From Otis tarda (lineage: Eukaryota; Chordata; Aves; Otidiformes; Otididae), in the NCBI GenBank assembly GCA_026413225.1, contig CM048554.1, forward strand, positions 71,168,463 through 71,232,462: a DNA stretch of 64,000 bases. The letters run 5' to 3'. Every line of letters starts with the position of its first letter. Position 1 is the first letter of the stretch. The translations under genes and the position numbers were made by a program. Positions 39,501 to 51,912 of the stretch are shown piece after piece. The notes under the pieces are model-generated. The model ran no database searches. It was not told the DNA's origin and was given only the letters and a program-made list of their open reading frames with translations.

Positions 39501-42500
39501 AATCTGAAGCAGGCATACTCTATCCTACATAAAATACTAAAGTTTTAAAAGCTGATCTTAAGTGCAGAAGTATTTCCATCATCAAACACTGCATTTCTGG
39601 ATTCTGGACCTTGTTGCTAATATCCAGACTAATGGACCATGAAGCCAAAAAGAATTTCAGAGCTGACACACACTGGATTATACTCAGTCCATTGAAACTG
39701 CAGAAACACCTGTGCTTACCATTGTTCCATGCTCATAAATCACTCAGCTGATAGAAGAGTCTTTCCAAGTCTTTGTAAGTATATGGGCACAAGCCATCAA
39801 ACTTATACATATCCTTCAGACTTTTCCTACTGCTAGATTTTTCAGGTTTCTTAAGCATTACTTTAGTTTGGAAATAAATTGGGCCCCATGAACCTTCCTT
39901 TTCCCCAGATTTTTTTTCCAGAATTTATTTTCTTTGATGCTAGGAAGCATAACATCTTAGCAGTTGTAAAAGCCTTTGTACCGCTTTCATTCACATAAAC
40001 AATATTTAAAAGGGAGGCATTTCTTTCCATTTTCTCAAAATCTGCTAAAATCTGACAGTCCTCCTGCCTCCCCTATGAAAAGACAAGACCCACAAGGTGA
40101 ACTATGACTGGACATACACTGAGTCCAAATGAAAGATCAGTTCTTCAGCTCCAAACCAGTCTAGCCACAGCTAAGCAGCCATGTGATATTTTTTCTTTAA
40201 CATTATCCTCACCATCCAGAATCATAATCCAGTAACAAAGTTGCAGGATTTTTTAGAATAAAAGATTTTGTTTGTTTACCAACCAGAAGAAAATATTGCT
40301 TTGACCACATAACAGGTCAAACTTTGCCCTGGTTTACACCTGCTGCAAGCTTTTGAGCAAGACATTACACACAGCATGCCTATATCTCCCATCTTTACTT
40401 CTGAATTCTGATAAATCCAAAAAGCACTGCTCAGCTTCCCTTCCTCATCCTACATTTCTGATATTTCAAAGTGGTTTGGTCTTAGCCAAATATAATCCTT
40501 CGGCTCCAATGAACCAGCCAGCAGAAATCCCCAGCCCACCCCTGCTCTGTGACTAAGAGGTCCTGAATCACTGCTGGGAGGGCTGACAGCAACCAGTAGC
40601 CACACCAGAGAGCATGAACCGCTGTGCTGGAAGAGCAAGCTGCCTACTAATAAAAATAACATTTGTTTTCTTTCTCTTGTGACAGCTGCCAGTGTATAAA
40701 TCTAAGTATTTTACACTCCTTTTTTTCAACTAAATTAAACCAGCCAGGTGCCTCATACACCATGGGAACTGCAGAACAAATCCAGACAAACAGCAGTAGA
40801 AGTCAGTCTTTCAAAAGGTGCAGAACAGAGGGACAACAATTAAAAAAAAATGTTTTAAAACCATGCTGGAACAGTGAATTCTCTAGAAGAGCTTCCTATG
40901 CTGACTACGCATCAGATGGTAGACTCAGTAACTACTGAATTGCAAAACACTACTCTTTTTCTTAGTCTTCATGTTTTTAGATGGCAAACCGTGACATCTT
41001 TATCGCATTCGTATATAATGAAAAATGCATATTTTGTAGGTGACAATGGTAGTACACAAGTCTCATTAGAGTTTTAGGATAAATTATTTCTCTCCATCTA
41101 TTCTACAGCTCTGAGACATTTACTCAGCTTTGTTAATAGGACCTTAAATCCTACCATCTTTTAAGAAAGAAATGCATGTAGCTACTTCCAGCTCAGCAAT
41201 AAATTTCAAACCATCTTGCAAATGATTATGAGTTACAGTAATCTTAAAAACACCAGGGTAAATATTTCAGAACGGTTCCTGAAGTGCTTCCTCACCTGAA
41301 ATGTCACCTGTCAGTCAGTGTACAAGGAGAGTAAAGCTTGAAAGCCTTTCAGAAGCTAGAAATCCATTTATGGATGCTGAGGATGCTCGTGCCTCACCAC
41401 CCATGTAACAAAACTCTGACCCTACAGTTAGCAGGCTGCTGCTTTGATTTTTCCCTCCTGCCTCACACCTCACATTAGTCACCTGCATCAGAACAAAATG
41501 AGTGCAAACAATCGTTATGGTCTGATCTGCTACACCTATTTTGTACAAGCATAAGTGTCTATACAAAGCATGGAAGTCTTGGAGAATGATGTACTACGTA
41601 CACCTCAAGCAGTCAAAGGGATCTGGATTCCAAGGTCCATTTTCAAAACACAAGCATGATTCAAGTCCTAAGCATCGTGAGTGACCTAGAAAGACTTCAA
41701 AGAAAGCATATCTTGTGTGCCTAAAAATGAATGCATAAACTATGTTGAAAATTACTAGAAGAAGAAAAACTGTGTAAGTTTTGCTTGTATAATGTGTACA
41801 CAGTTTACAGTTGTGTATCTTGTTATGAATACATTTTTTGTCCATATATAAACAGGTATCTGCTACCTATGGTGAAACTTTTAATCTTTCCCCACAAATT
41901 GGCTTTAGCTTTCATTAAAATAATGCCTCTGCTCCTACTGTGATCCACCCACAGAATGAACCTTGGTTCCCTTATGGTCACCCTCTCTCAGGTAAAGCTA
42001 ACACAGCTTTGCATCAAAGGCAGACTCCCTGCCTCTGGAAAACATATCTGTCTGGTAAGAGGGACAAAGGTGCAAAGGAGCTATCCCAATATTAAGTGTT
42101 GAACTGCAGAGTCTAATCTTCAGTGCCACTACATTCAGAGGAGGTGGGCTAGCACCCCTGCTCTGCATGGACTGTGCAAGGAGCCTGGTGTGATGAACCT
42201 AACTCCAGCACCTCATTTCAATTTCTGAAGTCTAGCAGCATGAATTCTCTTCCCTTTCTCCTCCCATCACGTTATCTCAGGTCACAGTTTGATTTTTGCT
42301 TGATTTTTCATTTCTCAGAAATGCATTCCCGTATCAGAAAGAGTAAAACACCTCAGCAAAGAAGCACTGCAAGGCAGCTAAGTTCTAGGGTTTCCTGTAA
42401 AAAATATCAGTATCTGACCACCTTGATAAATCTCCCACCAGACAAGCTCCTATCCTGAGGCACTGGAAGCCTAAAACTACCCCAACTCTTGTTTGAAACG

Positions 42501-43161
42501 ATTAAGGGATGTGTATGCAGCAGTTGTTTAAATGTGAACTGCCATAAGAGCTGATTAACTTTTCCTTAATCTCAAAATTGCCCCTGGAACCTCAAAAAAG
42601 ATTCCAAGTGGAACTTTGACACTTATCCAATTACAGGGTCATTACAGATTTCAGCCTAGTCATTTTGAGGGTAGAAAGGAAAGAAAGCTAACAAAATCTG
42701 ACTTCTGCATTTACCAGATCTACCATGAAAACAAAAACCAGCTAAGTCAGGTAGTCATTGACGGAGTAGCAGCTCCACTTCGGAGTCAGGAGGGTGGTGA
42801 GGTAGGAGGCAAGCAGAACGTCGGATGTGCCTGTGTTTCTGCCTGCTGATGGAAGAGAGCACATAATGGGGTAGCAGCACAAAAAGCAGCTACAGACAAG
42901 GATTGCTTACTGTTTGTGTTGCCCGGAGGAAGTAGAGCCTGCTTTGGAAAGACAGAGGAGAAGAGATGAAACATGAAAAGAGATCAAGGCAATTGTTTAA
43001 ATGAGGTTCAGCAAGGCAGCAGCAATGATGCCAAGACTTTTTCCAGCATCACACTATAAATCAGTGCCTGGCAAGCTATGGGGTAAAATATGTCTCAAAG
43101 GGGTACTATCAACACAGAACCAGGAGATCTCCAAGAGAAAGGCAATACCTGGCATATAAGT
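36541..43161. other. Unique AT-rich DNA, no gene seen
   Basis: Six and a half kilobases with no recognised transposon, RNA gene or well-bounded exon. The GC content is low throughout. Frames of 60-95 codons near 40.4-42.9 kb overlap on both strands and have no familiar content. Confidence 0.5.
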
Positions 43162-43860
43162 AATAGAATCATAGAATCATTAGGGTTGGAAGAGACCTTT
43201 AACAGTCATTGAGTCCAACTCCCCTGCAAGAAGCAGGGACATCTTCGGGTAGATCAGGTTGCTCCCCACCTTGAACATTTCCAGGGATGGGGCAACCTCT
43301 CTGGACAACCTGTTCCAGTGTTCTACCACATTCATTGTAAAAATATTTCTCCTAATATCTAATTTGAATCTACCTCCTTCTATTTTAAAACCATTACCCC
43401 TTGTCCTATCACAACAGGCCCTGCTAAATAGTTTCTCCCCATCTTTCCTGTAGGCCCCCTTTAGGTACTGGAAGGCTGCTATAAGGTCTTCCTGGGGCCT
43501 TCTCTTCTCCAGGCTGAACAGCCCCAGCTCTCTCAGCCTGTCCTCATAGGAGAGGTCCTCCAGCCCTCTTGTCATCTTCATGTCCCTCCTCTGGACTCTC
43601 TCCAACAGGTCCATGTCCTTATGTTGGGGGATCCAGAGCTGGACGCAGTACTCAGGTGGGGTCTCACGAGAGCAGAGTAGAGGGGCAGAATCACCTCCCT
43701 CAACCCGCTGGCCATGCTCTCTTGATGCAGCCCAGGATGCGGTTGGCTTTCTGGGCTGCATATGCACATTGCTGGCTCATGTTGAGCTTCTCATCCACCA
43801 GCACTCCCAAGTCCTTCTCCTCAGGGCTGCTCTCAATCCATTATCCACTCAACCTGTTGT
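43162..43860 (-). mobile_element. CR1 LINE 3' fragment, antisense
   Basis: Reversed tail repeats (ATAGAATCATAGAATCATTA) begin at 43162. The minus-strand frame 43767-43180 covers most of the C-terminal part of ORF2 ([10 protein letters not shown]..., [39 protein letters not shown]). Small deletions near 43265 and 43295 and a frameshift near 43690 disable it. The 5' truncation falls in the segment before [14 protein letters not shown] sequence. Confidence 0.92.
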
Positions 43861-44904
43861 AAAAGATGGGCTACTTAAGCAGACTCTTCTGACTCAGAGC
43901 TTTGCAGGGATTTCATTTGGCTGGGAAAAGATGGTTTTTAATCTTTACTTCCATGCCCTGGAGGTTGCTGGAAATGGGTTATGTTGAACTGCCTAGGAAA
44001 TCCTCTTTGCAGACAAAGCCTTAGCTCTAACCAAGGAGTGCTTGGATTTAGGGGCAGATGAATTAAATTCTTCCAACACATATTCTAACTGCTTCCTGCA
44101 GGTCAGCAGGGGGGCAGCCTGCCAGAGAGGTAGGTCACAGGCCACTCTCTCCTATATAGAGAAAACATTTTTCATAAGAGTGAAAAGGAAATAGCATGAC
44201 AATAATAACCAGGAGCCTCACCCAATGGTTCTCACTCTAGATACAAGGAAAATGGCTTCCACAAACCTTAGAAAGTCATGAAACAAACCCAGAAAGTGAT
44301 TACCTGCTGAGCTTGTTTGAACCAGAATTATCCATTAGCTTTAACATTTCCTCAGCCTCCTTGAGTTTAACTCCCATGCCAAAACAGATCTAGGAGCTGT
44401 CACCATATGCTGATAGTATTCACTTATTTATGCATTACTTCTTTCTACTGACACAGATGCCACTGCAATTTAGAGAACTCAAGAACTTTTGCTTTCTTTT
44501 TTTTTCTGCCATACATTAAACTAAACCTGATAGTCCAGAACTCAGCAGCCAGGGTTGTGGATGCTTCTCTTATTACAACAGGCTTTCTAATGACAAAAAG
44601 CCAGAATCTGAATTTCACTTACAGAATTTTCCATATATCCAGAATACATTCTTGTTATTAAATTCTTGCACCCATGAAAACAAATTGCTAAAGAGGAGCA
44701 GACTGTCACTTTTAATGAAAGATGTTTTAAAGTCCTCCTGCTCCTCTAACCATCACAACAGACACACACATATATTGTGAGTATTTGGGCTCACATTTTT
44801 TAAAAGCAGTATCAGACAATACATTCATATTTTAAAAGAGGACATTAACTAGACAGAGGTAGATAATGCAGCAACAGAAATGTTTTAAAGTGTCATGTTT
44901 TAAA
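43861..44904. other. Unique DNA, no gene seen
   Basis: No recognised repeat or gene between the antisense CR1 and the old plus-strand CR1. Confidence 0.55.
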
Positions 44905-45345
44905 GGCCCCAGTAAAACCTTATTCCTAATATTGCATACAACTCTCATCTCCCAGGGGCAATAAAAATTAATTCAATCTGGAACAGATAAAGGGAAGGAT
45001 TTCTAAGATGATCAAGGAAGCAGAGAGCTTATTGTAATAAAGAAGACTAAGAGAAAGTTCGCTCATACACCCGAAGAAATGAAGGCTGAGAGTAGATAGT
45101 AAAGCGCTCTATTAGTACATCAATAGGTAAACAGAAGGGAGGGAAAGGAGACTATTCAAACTTAGAGACAATGCTGACTCAAAAGCAAATGGTTATAAAG
45201 TGACCATGAATAAATTTCAACTAGAGGTGAGAAGAAGGTTTCTAAACATCAAAGGAACAGAGTTTTGGAAGGCTCTCTCAGTGAGACAAGAGAGGGAAAA
45301 CATCCTAATTAAGCATAAGATGGAGCTCAATAGATTTGTCCAGTA
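44905..45345 (+). mobile_element. Ancient CR1-type LINE (turtle/crocodile-type), plus strand
   Basis: Although heavily diverged, it follows the 3' part of CR1 families I know from turtles and crocodiles. Successive landmarks are CCAGTAAAACCTTATTCCTA, AATTCAATCTGGAACAG, TTTCTAAGATGATCAAGGAA, GAGAAATG-like sequence then AAGGCTGAGAG, GGGAGGGAAAGGAGACTATT, GTTATAAAGTGACCATGAAT, AGAAGAAGGTTTCTAAACATC and GAGTTTTGGAAGGC. The order and spacing match a region coding the C-terminus of ORF2. No frame survives. The ends are approximate. Confidence 0.7.
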
Positions 45346-47928
45346 ATAGCAGCAAGTTAAATTAAATGACACGGTGTCCTCTGTTCTACATCCCCTTTTT
45401 TCAGGATTGAAGCTGAGAATGTTTGTAGATATTTGCACATAAATTTTACAAGAATCAAGCTAAGCCTCCAATGTATACAACTCTTTTTCACTCCTATGAG
45501 AGCAGCAATTCACATTGACTTCAAGAGAAATCACGATGCAAACTACAAAATATAGACAATTACTATTATTCACGTATTCTTAGATTAAGCCCCAGATTAA
45601 TTTCTGGATTAATGCAATGGGTGGCATTTTTGCAGGATTTTACAGTTTTAGTTCTTGGAGTTATTTTTGGTACTATCGTCTAAAGACATGGGTAAACTCT
45701 TCAAACTGAAGTGATAAATGATTCCTGTTTGATTCAGCCTTGCAGGATGAATGTGCAGCCGGTCAATAATCCAATCTTTCATTTTATTTCATGCTTTTAT
45801 TTTTAAATCCTGCACTGTTGAGGTTGGTTAAAACATGTTCTAACATCAGTGAATCACTGATAATCTTTAGGTAACCAGGTACTATTTATATATCCAATTA
45901 GAGAGATAGATTTAAATAAGACATCTGGAGATAACATGTATTCAATAGGAAAGGTATATCCTTAACTTCAGTTTGGAAATGACTAAAAAGCAAGAAAATA
46001 CACTAAATGTGTCCTTTCTGAAGGACTTAGAGGGATGAGCCTTCTCTGAAAAGGATAGCTTTTAGATTTGTTCTATCATTTGGAAAAGAAAAACAAAAGC
46101 CTCTGATTTTGCAAATGTACACAGATGGGGAAGAAGATTACAAAATGATCTGTCAGGATTGGAGCGCAGGCATATTTATTACAAGGCAGGAAGCAAATTT
46201 TCCTTCAGAGGCTTCAGCAGCCATGTTTGAAACATTTCACTGACTTGGTTTGAGCATTTTCTTTGCCTTTAAAGAAGCTCAGCAACCAGTTCTGTAGTTT
46301 TATCTTGATTAAAGGGATAAGTGGAGTTGTGAAAACAGTATCACAGTGATGCAGCAAGATGGACATTGATGTAAGAGGAGTAAGGGTGGCTGCTACTTCT
46401 GCAAAAAAAAAAAGCTCAGGTCTCATTACTAACTTTCAAGAACTGATATGTTTTCTCTTTTGGGAGAAAGATGTCTTTAAAGGGCAAGGGGGAAAGGAAG
46501 GAGTTAAAAAGGTCCAGACCTTGTTCGCCTACAAAGTTAATCTTTCTTTGGAAAGGTAAGCAGAAGATATTCCTTCTGCAAAAAGGGAGAGACAACTTAG
46601 CATCGAAGGGTATGAGCTGCTTTCTGCAATCACCTTCCAAATCTCGTGATATCAAAGCATCCTACAATGCTGAGTACAGCCTTGATTTCTACTTTTGACA
46701 TCTCCCTGAAACACGGAGCATTTTGCTATCAATGCCAAGTTTCCAATTTGAAAAGAGAGAGTCATTTAGTGGAGTGAGATGTGCAGAGCGAACATTCTAG
46801 GGAGCAGTTTCGATAAAATTTCTATTCTGAAAGTGCCTGTTATTGAGGGGGATAGGGTTTAATTTCCCTAGAAGTCCCTTTTGAAGTCTCTGTTCCTATT
46901 AACCACTTACTTGTTATCAGCAGCTTGTACAGAAAGCTGACTTCAGTGGTGTTATGTTGATTCACACTGTTTGGCCCAAAACAAGAGAAAGACTTTGTTA
47001 GTAATTATGTTATTTGGGGGTGTTTTAAGTGGGAATTCCAGGTTAATTGACTCTGCCAGACTTGAAGGAAATTAAGAACAGAAGACAATAAAAATGTAAA
47101 TGGACCTTTATGTCCCAAGTCTTTATATTACAAGAACGCTAATATACAATGTTTGGTACCTAACTGCATAGTTAGCATAATTTATATGAATATGCTTGTG
47201 TTTATTATTGAGAAATTCTGAACACAAATTGAAAACAGGCCTGATTTTCAAAAATTTCCATGAATTTTCATTATTATCTGAGCAGCTCCTCTGGGGACCA
47301 CTTCCTCAGATCATTCTCCAGGCTGTAAACCATCTCACAACTAGGCTGAAAAGCTGGTCCCCTCCAGCTCCTGCCTCTAAAGCAGTATTCTGTATCTTCC
47401 TGCATCTTACATAATCCCTTTATTTTCAAATGCATTTTCTGCTTCTCATGTAATTTTAAATTCATTTATTTCCTGTTTTACTGTGAACACTGCAAAGGCA
47501 GCAGTTTTGCAATATTTTGTGCTGATGACTCTGAATGCACTGCCTTTCCAAATCTTCTGCTGATGTCACTGCATGTACTATCAATAAAATCAGCTCCAGG
47601 TATTTGGCCTGCTGCATTTCTCCTGAAAGACAATACAAAAACAGATTACACTGATAACATATTTCCCATCAAGAGTTGTGAGTTACCACATAAACTTTTC
47701 CTTGGTAACCAGGTTTTGTCTTTCACTTCCTTTAAAGCTTGGGTTAATCAATTGATTTGATTAAGTTGCTATCTTTAGAGCAATCAGTGCTTCCTACTGA
47801 GAGTTTAGTGTTCAAAACTATCTGCTTTTTTTTTTTCCTAGATATTATCAATAATTCATTAAGTAACCAAAATCCAAATTCCTCAAAGATGGTGGATTTC
47901 TATATGATTTCCCACAGGCTCTTTCCAG
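45346..47928. other. Unique AT-rich DNA, no gene seen
   Basis: No recognised transposon. A GTAAGC donor-like site follows a 67-codon plus frame at 46359-46559, but the only acceptor candidates are poor. Nothing else stands out. Confidence 0.5.
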
Positions 47929-48202
47929 GCCACCATCTCCAGTCTATTTGCTTCCTTGCTGAGCTCTGGTTGTCCTAAGGGAGATGCAATATACGGCTAC
48001 ACCAATACTAGCAAACAACCAGTGCCAGGACTCAGTCCCTGGCCCAGAGGACCGAAAGCCCAGACTGCCAAGGTCAATATTATCAAACTTGCACTTTCCA
48101 AATGTGTAGCAGAGTGGGAGCTCTGCCCTGCAGGTGGTCTGACTGTTGGTGCTCAGCCAAGGCCAAAAGCTGCAAGAGACCAACCATCTATCAGTTTTAC
48201 AG
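47929..48202 (+). other. Candidate exon, 274 nt, open throughout (speculative)
   Basis: It lies between an acceptor-like CTCTTTCCAG (ending 47928; a second AG with CCCACAG lies 11 bases upstream) and a perfect donor ACAG before GTAAGT at 48203. All 91 codons are open and one base is left over. It is visibly richer in G+C than its surroundings. The product starts ATISSLFASLLSSGCPKGDA and is rich in Pro, Ala and Lys later, with no domain I recognise. The opposite strand is also open for 79 codons. It could be an exon of an unknown gene, a non-coding RNA exon, or chance in a locally GC-rich patch. Confidence 0.3.
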
Positions 48203-48849
48203 GTAAGTCTCTTGCCCAGATCTGTACCCTTTTCAATTTATGAGCAGGGACATTGCCAGTAAAACTAAGGAATATTAGCACAACTAAACAGAGATTTGCC
48301 ATTCACAAATTAGCTAATCATATTGGATTGACTCATGTTAAAGCTTCTTAAACCATTGGATACCCAGAGACCAAGGCTGAAACAAGATAAGAACAACAGT
48401 TTTCAACAGGTTAATTAAACATGTATAGGATGCACTTTCGCAAGAGAGGAGATGAACACAGGACCTAGGTATAAAATTAATCTAATGTTATTCCTTTCTG
48501 TGGGAATGTATACTTTTTGGTTTCCATTAATTATTTCCCCTGAGAGTTTTTAATCTCTCCTACTGAAATATTTCAGTAAAAGTTAAATTAAAAAAGGATT
48601 TGAGGGAGAGCTATTAAGAATTGGAATTTTCACTGTCTCAGAGTGAGGATTTAGTTGTTTTCTTCACTCTCACTTTTGTTGGTTATAGAAACTTTAAATG
48701 CCCACCCAGTAAGACATGTTACATTACTAACCACCTGAGTATGGAAAATGCAGTTTCACTCAAACACCTCATGCCAGCCAGCTGTCCAAACCTGCAAAAC
48801 AGCCACTTTATCAGTTACTTACAAAGGGATTAGGAATTTGAGAGCAAGA
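48203..48849. other. Unique DNA, no gene seen
   Basis: AT-rich sequence between the candidate exon and the MIR-like SINE. No repeat is recognised. Confidence 0.5.
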
Positions 48850-49040
48850 CTATGGTCCAGTGAATAAAGGAGTAAACAAGAAACAATGAAACCTAGATTC
48901 TCTCTCAGTTTCTGCCTCTGACTCACTCTGATCTTTCAAACAAGTCCCTTAACCTCTCTACCCTTCAGTTTCTTTATCTATAAAGTAGAAACAACACGTT
49001 CTTTGTAAAGTATGTGGAAATACGTGGGTAAAAAGCATGT
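48850..49040 (+). mobile_element. MIR-like CORE-SINE
   Basis: The core reads CTGCCTCTGACTCACTCTGA, then CAAGTCCCTTAACCTCTCTA, then CTTCAGTTTCTTTATCTATA followed by AAGTAGAAACAACA. This follows the MIR/CORE-SINE order (CTGCCACTGACT..., CAAGTCACTTAACCTCTCTG, CCTCAGTTTCCCCATCTGTAAAATGGG) with few gaps. The tRNA-related head is only faintly visible (ACCTAGATTCTC for ACCTGGGTTC). CORE-SINEs are ancient in amniotes and scarce in birds. Confidence 0.75.
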
Positions 49041-51849
49041 TGGCACACTCACCATATCAGTTTCTGATTAAATACAATGCCACTGGATCATTGTAGTACT
49101 GCAACATTTACGTTCTTCCATGAACACTACAAATAACACCAAAGTTCACAAGCTAGTTTGAACAAGAAAATGGAAACAAACCAGGAATCTGCATACAGCT
49201 GGTTTTCTTCCAACATATACAGTGTGCTGATATCAGCTGATAAATTTTCAGGCGCAATCATTAGTTTGTATTCCAAAACTTCCTGCTTTCAGTGTCTTTC
49301 TCACCACATATTCTTTACAGCAGAAATGTAAATTAGATCATATTTAGTGTACAAAACCATGTAAATAAATATCTTATCCTATTAATATGTTGGATACTTA
49401 GCTGCCAGTGCTCTGCAGCTTGCAGGTTTAACACCATGTATCAAGTTGGCCAGAAGCAACTTTTGGATTAAAATAGATGAAAATAATCTGCCATAGAAAT
49501 AAAGACCTTTCTGAGATTTTTTTTTAAATAGAAACTAGATGTTAAGATCCCGAAAGAATCCAGACAGCTTGGAAGTGAAGAAATTCTGTTTTGGGAAAGA
49601 AGGTTCCAATCCCACCGCTATACACCTCCCCTCTTTTTCTTTTTTTTTTTTTTTTTTTTTATTTGAGAATGAAATTGAACTTGAGCCACGCATGTTCCAG
49701 GTCAGTGCTTAGGCCATGAAGCAGCTGATAATTTGAAGGCTGGTTAGTCATTGGCTCAAGTAGAAATTCCAACCAGAATATAATGGGCTTATCAGACATG
49801 GTAGGCACTTGGGAATTAAAATAATTCTTAATTAATCAGTCCTTTCTGACAATAAAAGTCTAACTTTACTTTGAAAAATCTTTGCCTGTCTCTAACCAAT
49901 CAATATGGTTAATCCTCACAGCATCCAAGGAGCAATGTATTCACTGACAACCAGGTGTTTGTGTGAATATTTTCACACATGCACCTATTAGTAAAGAGAA
50001 GAAATTAAACAGTTTGCAACACCAGTACTACAGAGTCATTTTTCTTGATGCCACAGCCTCACATAGTGTATGATCTTCTAATATGACCTTATTTTCCTTG
50101 ATTTGCCTTCAATTAGAGCAGGGAAAAATATTTTTAAGTTTGTATCAAGGTTTTTTTGGCTGATATTTTCTGGAAAGGCTCAACATTATTTACTAAAATA
50201 ATTTCAGCATGAAGCAGTCAGTCTTTCCCATCAAACTGGTTCCATTTGTAAATATATTTCATTTTTTAACTGTCAAAAGTGTATCCAAATAAAATATTCT
50301 TTTGGACCACAAGGAATAAACACAAAATAAAGTGTAAAAGGTAAGTCTATTTCACTAGTAAAACTGAAAACTTTTCTTTTTGAACTCATGAGAAGTCATA
50401 TACCTTTTTTTATGCTTTCAGAGACCTTAAAAGTCATTTATTCATAGATCTTTATGTCCCACATAGTTATTATTCCCTTTAGAAGATCTCGTCAATTTTT
50501 TTCCAGATTTTGAAGATTCTCTTCCATTTTCACTTTTACCTTAGATATGACTTATCTCATCCACAATCATAAATTTAATTGTCATCCGCCTGCAAACTAT
50601 TCAAAGATCTACCTTAATTCTGTAGACCTATCTTACACAATTCTAAATATAACCTTGTCTATCTGATCTACTAACTGGTTTCATATCAAGGTTAACATGG
50701 CTATAAAATTCCAGCAACATTTTTCCGCAAACCTTCATTACTACATTGCCTCTCAACAGCCATGGGTACTGTCATCCTACTTTATCTTATGTTGGGTATA
50801 AATAAAGCACCACCATCGAAGTGAATCTCTTTAGTCCTGACATTGACATCATTGCTACATGTTGCAGTTTGTCTCTGCGTGATATATTTAACTATGGAGA
50901 GGCAAGCTTTTGAGCTCCAAGCTCCCACCAAAGATCAAGTACTGCAGACTTTTCCTGTAGCTTTTGTCCTATACCTAGTTAGTAATCATGCTTGGTGATC
51001 ATTTCTCCTGATTCTCACATCTCTCTCAATCACTTTCTCAGCTCTGCCATCTACTGCATTGTACATCAGGTATTTACTCTCTCTCTCTATAGGCTCTTCA
51101 CAACTTAGTTCAATCCTCATGATTATCTCGTATTCAGTTTCAAGAAGTTGACTCCAATCAGTCTATTGGATAGCTTACTTTTTTTTTCCTATTATGTTTT
51201 TCCCACTTAGGAAGAATTTACTGAATCATCCAAGAAACTCCTTCATTATTCTCCTCCAGATTCTTCCCAAAGTCTTTCCTTTGATGTGTCACTAGGCTGT
51301 TAATGCACTAACACCACAATCTATCATGCTGAATAACACCCATGTGTGGTGATTAATTTTAGCTTTACTTGGTATCCCTCATATTCTGCAAAGATAACAA
51401 AGTGACGAAGATAAGCAAGGTTTATGTTTGAAATAAATAAATCAACAAATCCACACTCGTCTTTGTATACTTTTGTATAACTCTAGCAGCAAAACATACA
51501 GGAGGCTAACAGGAGGCAGAAATAGTCTTTTGCATTAAACAGCAAAATTGTGTACTAAATTTGACAGAGGACTATTGATAATCACACATGCACACTTGGT
51601 TGGCTTCTTTTCCCAGCCTTGTAAAGCAACACCAGAAGTCACCAGGCCATCGATGTTTAATTACTAGCATGCTCTGTGAGACTCCCAAGATGAAAGTGGT
51701 GTCACAATTGGTTTAGCTCTCCTTAACACTGTGCATGTTCATGTTATTAGAGAGATGTCTTTGAGAAAAAAAGAAGTATTAGAGCATGCAGCAAATTCTA
51801 AACCGGTGCAAAGGCAGGTTTATTTTTCTGTGTGCTTCTTTTATGGCAG
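49041..51849. other. Unique AT-rich DNA with long poly-T
   Basis: A run of more than 20 T with one interruption lies at about 49637-49661, and a CT-rich run at 51076-51090. No gene or transposon is recognised. Confidence 0.5.
49637..49661. repeat. Poly-T tract
   Basis: A long homopolymer run, possibly the remains of a tail of a minus-strand retrocopy. No retrocopy body could be recognised next to it. Confidence 0.8.
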
Positions 51850-51912
51850 ACACCTGTAACAGTGGCCAAAAAAGGCAGCATAATTCAGCTCCAGAACGTG
51901 CATGTGACTAAG
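51850..51912 (+). other. Candidate 63-nt coding exon (speculative)
   Basis: It is preceded by a pyrimidine-rich tract ending TTTTATGGCAG and followed by AAG before GTGAGA, both good splice consensus. The 63 nt are a whole number of codons and are fully open in the frame starting at the first base, giving TPVTVAKKGSIIQLQNVHVT plus a final Lys. The product looks like a beta-rich, protein-like segment but I recognise no family. A longer exon or a chance frame is possible. Confidence 0.3.

Noticed and set aside
43580..43987. 135-codon plus-strand frame
   Set aside because: Antisense of the CR1 fragment for most of its length.
49602..49612. GGTTCCAATCC, like a tRNA B box
   Set aside because: No A box at the right distance and no cloverleaf arms, so neither a tRNA nor a tRNA-derived SINE can be supported.
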